The notes under the pieces were generated by a model. It saw only the letters and a program-made list of their open reading frames with translations, did no database searches and was not told where the DNA came from. 9,194 nucleotides of DNA from JBDTCS01 sp039923455 (GTDB taxonomy: Bacteria; Bacteroidota; Ignavibacteria; Palsa-1295): positions 1-9,194 of the forward strand of contig JBDTCS010000246.1 of NCBI GenBank assembly GCA_039923455.1, given 5' to 3'. The position numbers were made by a program, and so were the translations under genes. Of this stretch, positions 6,272-9,194 are shown in pieces (position 1 is the first letter of the stretch; each line of letters starts with the position of its first letter).

Positions 6272-6292
6272 AATGACTGACAGTCAGTCATT
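6272..6292. promoter_or_regulatory. Perfect 21-bp palindrome, probable TetR operator
   Basis: AATGACTGAC (6272-6281), one central A, then its exact reverse complement GTCAGTCATT (6283-6292). It starts at the predicted transcription start of the TetR gene. TetR-family dimers bind such palindromes and commonly repress their own operon, so autorepression of the regulator and the efflux genes is the likely role. The inverted repeat is seen directly; binding is inferred. Confidence 0.75.
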
Positions 6293-6383
6293 ATGTATTG
6301 AAACAACTGGCTTTCTGTACGTATTAAGGTAACTCAGGGCATAATTGACTAATATAGCCCTAATTCAGCATTATTGGAACATT

Positions 6384-7196
6384 ATGGGAATCTTAGAACG
6401 TAAAGAGCGCGAGCGGGAAGCAAGGAGAACAGCGATACTTGATGCTGCCGAGGTAGTCTTCAAACTGAAAGGCTTCGCAAATGCGACCATGGACGATATC
6501 GCCCGTGAGGCTGAGCTTGCTAAGGGAACAGTATACCTCTATTATAAAAGTAAAGAGGAGCTTCAGGTCGGGCTCGTGATGCGCGGGCTCGACATGATGC
6601 TCGATTTTTTCCAAGACGCCGCGAGCACCAAGAGTACGGCCTTCGATAAACTGTTGACCCTTGGCGACGCCTATTGGAATTTTGCAATGCAGCAGCCCTT
6701 CTACTTTCAGCTCATGAACTCGACCGAACAGACGCAAAATCTCGCGCAGGTCGGTCAGGAAAGTATGCTTGCGCTGCATGCACAGAGTAATTTGGTTTGG
6801 ACTGCGATGATTGACTCTTTCGAAAAATCGAAACTCGAAGGAATGATCAAGCCGGATGTCGATGCGTTCACGGTTTCGGTTTTGATGTGGATGAATGCTA
6901 CGAGCATTCTGAGATTTTACTTCAAGATTAAGTGCACACCCGACTCGGTGTGGTCCGGAAGGCAAGGCTTCAATCCTTGCAATCTTGATTTTCATCCTAT
7001 TTACAATCTGAATGGCGGCATTCTCTTTCATCAGGTTGTAACCGAAGCAGGTCGCGCACTCCTGCCGCCGATCATTTGGCCGGAGATCACGAGTCAATTG
7101 GCAATTCCGGATGCCCAATCGCTCGGGGGTTTGCAATTGCCGACCTTCGAAGATGAAGTGATCACTCCGGAAATCTATCATGAGAGCCGACTCTGA
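6384..7196 (+). CDS. TetR/AcrR-family transcriptional regulator of the efflux operon
   Basis: A 270-residue TetR-type repressor. The N-terminal DNA-binding domain, residues about 14-60, is classic: 'RRTAILDAAEVVFKLKGFANATMDDIAREAELAKGTVYLYYKSKEEL' pattern with the helix-turn-helix at about 36-55 and the invariant 'KGTVYLYYKSKEEL' edge. The C-terminal ligand and dimer domain is longer than usual (the family is near 190-220), with extra segments around 'RQGFNPCNLDFHPIYNLNGG' and a proline-rich end. I start at the ATG at 6384; an in-frame TTG at 6345 would add 13 residues that the family does not need. Directly downstream, 74 bp away, is the TolC gene, so it most likely controls the efflux genes and itself through the palindrome at 6272-6292. 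The inducer is unknown. Confidence 0.93.
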   Translation: MGILERKEREREARRTAILDAAEVVFKLKGFANATMDDIAREAELAKGTVYLYYKSKEELQVGLVMRGLDMMLDFFQDAASTKSTAFDKLLTLGDAYWNFAMQQPFYFQLMNSTEQTQNLAQVGQESMLALHAQSNLVWTAMIDSFEKSKLEGMIKPDVDAFTVSVLMWMNATSILRFYFKIKCTPDSVWSGRQGFNPCNLDFHPIYNLNGGILFHQVVTEAGRALLPPIIWPEITSQLAIPDAQSLGGLQLPTFEDEVITPEIYHESRL

Positions 7197-7270
7197 GTTT
7201 ACAGAGCAAAGAAATCGCAAAAGCAAAATAATTTTCGTTGATACCTATCCACCGTTCTCTATCTATACTT

Positions 7271-8710
7271 ATGTTCAAGTTCCAGTCTCCTTTCCGCGTT
7301 GCTAACCCAACGTATCATTCCGGGCAAGTTCGCTCGGCCACAGAGCGAATCCACCTATGGATAAGCGCTGTGTTATTACTTGTCGGCGGCTTATTGCTGT
7401 TGCCGAATCTCGCGAGTGCGCAGAGCGCTCCGGCACCCGCGCAGCTTGAGCGATACATTGATGTCGCGCTCGGGCACAATCCCGATATGCAAGCTGCACG
7501 TTCGCGCTGGAAGCAATCGGACGCTCGCGTCGATCAGGCTAACTCAAATCTATGGCCGAAGATCGACGTAACCTCGACCTACACCAATTTCACGGGTGGT
7601 CGTGTGATCACGCTTCCCGGTCTCGGCTCTTTCTCTACTGCAAAGATCGGAGTAGTGCCGTGGGATAACAGCATCGGCGCAACTTGGAATATTTTCAACT
7701 ATGCAGTTTGGGAAGGCACCAAAGCAACGAAGGCTTATCTCGCTGCAGCAACTTCTGAGCTTTCTTCACGTGAACTTGGTGTCGCCTATCAGGTATCGGA
7801 TGCCTATTATAGTTATGCAAAGGCAACAGAGCTCGTCGCAGTTCGCGAGAACGCCGTGCAACTCGCTCGCCAAAGTCTCTCCACGGCGCAATCGCTTTTT
7901 AAAGTCGATAAAGCTCCGAAGAACGATGTGCTGCGTGCAGAGGTAGCTGTCGCAAGTTCACGCGGCGATCTTCTGAGTGCGAAGAATATGCAAAATCTCG
8001 CAAGGACAAATTTTAATAACCTTCTGAAGCGGAATGCCGGCGAAGAGATCGAGCTTCCCTCTCAAGAGGCGATGCTCGAGACATCCAGAAGTAACCGCGA
8101 TCTGGCGATGAACGACGACACCACGCAGTCGATCGAATCGACAACCTATGAGCAAGATCTCGAACAAGCGTACCATAACCGCCCCGATCTTGCACAGCTT
8201 TCGCAAGCACAGGAAGCAGTGAACGGATTGCGTGCTGTAAGCTTCGCCGATAACATTCCCAATCTTGCCCTCTTTGCACGCTACGGCTGGCAGGAAGATC
8301 AATTGAAGTTTTCGAGTGATGCAGATTATCTCGCTGCTGGAGTAACGCTTCGTTGGAATCTCTTCACCGGTGGCAACACTCGGGCGAAGGTTGCCGAGAA
8401 CGATGCGCAGATGGAGGAAATCGAATTCCAAAAGGAGTCGGCTATGAGTGGCATTCGCCTTGAACTCCAGAACGCAAGACTCGAACGTCAGAACGCACGT
8501 GAGCGTCACTCGATCGCAATTATCCAGTTGCAAAGCGCAGAAGAAAATCAGCGCATAACCAAAGCACAGTATGATGCAGGAATGGCTCCGCTCATCACGA
8601 TGATCGATGCACAAACTACGCTAGCCAATGCAAAGGCGAATCTTACCGTGACCACTTTCGATGTCCTCCTAGCCGAGGCCAAATATCGGAAAGCACTCGG
8701 ACTTCGCTAA
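7271..8710 (+). CDS. TolC-family outer-membrane efflux channel
   Basis: A 479-residue TolC-type protein, the outer-membrane channel of a tripartite efflux system. Start at the ATG at 7271; an in-frame TTG at 7238 would only lengthen the leader. Residues 1-50 form an unusually long signal peptide: a polar, basic N-region of about 27 residues, a hydrophobic core (ISAVLLLVGGLLLL) and cleavage at ASA|Q. Two outer-membrane efflux repeats follow. The first starts 'YIDVALGHNPDMQAARSRW' near 61 with its membrane strand region 'SIGATWNIFNYAVWEGTKA'. The second includes 'AYHNRPDLAQLSQAQEAVNGLRA' and 'AAGVTLRWNLFTGGNTRAKV', with long coiled-coil helices between and after and the typical closing 'AEAKYRKALGLR'. 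The repeats have the family's order. It lies 71 bp before the adaptor gene, same strand, so one operon is expected. Confidence 0.94.
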   Translation: MFKFQSPFRVANPTYHSGQVRSATERIHLWISAVLLLVGGLLLLPNLASAQSAPAPAQLERYIDVALGHNPDMQAARSRWKQSDARVDQANSNLWPKIDVTSTYTNFTGGRVITLPGLGSFSTAKIGVVPWDNSIGATWNIFNYAVWEGTKATKAYLAAATSELSSRELGVAYQVSDAYYSYAKATELVAVRENAVQLARQSLSTAQSLFKVDKAPKNDVLRAEVAVASSRGDLLSAKNMQNLARTNFNNLLKRNAGEEIELPSQEAMLETSRSNRDLAMNDDTTQSIESTTYEQDLEQAYHNRPDLAQLSQAQEAVNGLRAVSFADNIPNLALFARYGWQEDQLKFSSDADYLAAGVTLRWNLFTGGNTRAKVAENDAQMEEIEFQKESAMSGIRLELQNARLERQNARERHSIAIIQLQSAEENQRITKAQYDAGMAPLITMIDAQTTLANAKANLTVTTFDVLLAEAKYRKALGLR

Positions 8711-8781
8711 GCCATTATTCAAAGATTCCACTCGCTCCCAGACAAATTTTTATTATTGCACTTTAGATTATTTAGGATTCC

Positions 8782-9194
8782 ATGAAGAAGATCACCGCAC
8801 TCGCATTTCTGATTCTTTTTGCTGGTTCAGGTTCCGCAGGGCTCAGCTCTTGCTCGAAGAACGCCGCCGCAGACTCGACACAAACGAAGACAGCAGAAGT
8901 TTTCACCGTCCAGACGGAAGCAGTGAAGCTCGCACCAATGGCGGCAACACTTAGCGTCACCGGCACGCTCGAAGGTACGAAAGAGGCGATCGTTCAGAGC
9001 GAAACGCAAGGTCGTATTCTTGCAATCGTACGCACGATCGGCGACCGCGTTGGAGCAGGCGCACCATTAGTGAAAGTAGACGACGAGTTGAAAGTTATCG
9101 CCGTCCATCAGGCAACCGCTCAACGACTTGCATCTGAAGCAGCTTTTGAAAAAGCGCAATTGGACGATCAGCGTAATCAAGAGTTGGTAAAGGA
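8782..9194 (+). CDS. RND/HlyD-type efflux periplasmic adaptor lipoprotein (3' end beyond window)
   Basis: The first 137 codons of a gene that is still open at the window edge. It starts at the ATG at 8782, preceded by a weak AGGA. A lipoprotein signal peptide (MKKITALAFLILFAGSGSAG) ends in the lipobox LSSC with Cys24, so the protein is anchored to a membrane from the periplasm. Then comes the first half of the barrel-sandwich (lipoyl-like) hybrid domain: 'AATLSVTGTLEGTKEAIVQSE' and 'GRILAIVRTIGDRVGAGAPLVKVDD', the usual membrane-fusion signature, followed by the start of the alpha-helical hairpin (HQATAQRLASEAAFEKAQLDDQ). In the pump it links TolC to the inner-membrane transporter, whose gene should follow beyond the end. 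Confidence 0.92.
   Translation, partial: MKKITALAFLILFAGSGSAGLSSCSKNAAADSTQTKTAEVFTVQTEAVKLAPMAATLSVTGTLEGTKEAIVQSETQGRILAIVRTIGDRVGAGAPLVKVDDELKVIAVHQATAQRLASEAAFEKAQLDDQRNQELVK

Larger units (their letters stand above)
5956..6383. other. Divergent intergenic region between ruvC and the TetR gene
   Basis: It contains the ruvC -7 candidate (6004-6011), the TetR promoter (6234-6264) and its palindromic operator (6272-6292). In the TetR leader, AGGGC (6336-6340 region) and GCCCT (6356-6360 region) could pair across a 16-nt loop. Between about 6040 and 6230 I see no gene, strong hairpin or repeat. Confidence 0.65.

Noticed and set aside
6393..7226. 277-codon minus-strand frame
   Set aside because: It is antisense to the TetR gene, whose helix-turn-helix is unmistakable; the antisense product has no signature.
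7958..8614. 218-codon minus-strand frame
   Set aside because: It is antisense to the TolC gene and reads as a cysteine-rich nonsense product.

Overview
The window looks like a chromosomal segment from a Bacteroidota/FCB-group bacterium of roughly 50% GC, possibly an Ignavibacteria- or Kapabacteria-like lineage (this placement is inference). Three things point there: a secreted enzyme ending in a type IX secretion (T9SS) sorting domain, three small outer-membrane beta-barrel proteins of the kind common in that group, and promoters whose -10 region reads TATATTTG, matching the TAnnTTTG element of Bacteroidota. Shine-Dalgarno sequences are mostly weak or absent, which also fits.

Layout. 64-1602 (+): secreted PQQ/sorbosone-dehydrogenase-like beta-propeller with a T9SS tail, convergent with the next gene. 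1628-2296 and 2503-3051 (-): two signal-peptide beta-barrel proteins, separated by a probable terminator and a 13-bp direct repeat at the second gene's stop. 3052-4106: a mostly non-coding, poorly conserved-looking stretch. It holds two small doubtful minus-strand ORFs, a strong minus-strand promoter (TTGACA-17-TATATT) and, between that promoter and the first small ORF, about 160 nt that can fold into several consecutive helices. This is the least explained and most interesting part of the window. 4107-5955 (-): ruvC (Holliday-junction resolvase) followed closely by a gene for an outer-membrane protein with an N-terminal soluble domain. 5956-6383: divergent intergenic region with a ruvC promoter candidate and a textbook promoter plus perfect 21-bp palindrome for the TetR gene. 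6384-9194 (+): TetR regulator, TolC-type outer-membrane channel and the start of an RND/HlyD-type periplasmic adaptor lipoprotein that runs off the window end; the inner-membrane pump gene is expected just beyond.

How it works together. The right-hand part is a multidrug/solute tripartite efflux operon led by its own TetR-family repressor, which probably binds the palindrome just downstream of its promoter -10 element. The left-hand genes are envelope or secreted proteins without an evident common pathway. ruvC is housekeeping. No transposase, CRISPR array, tRNA or rRNA was seen.
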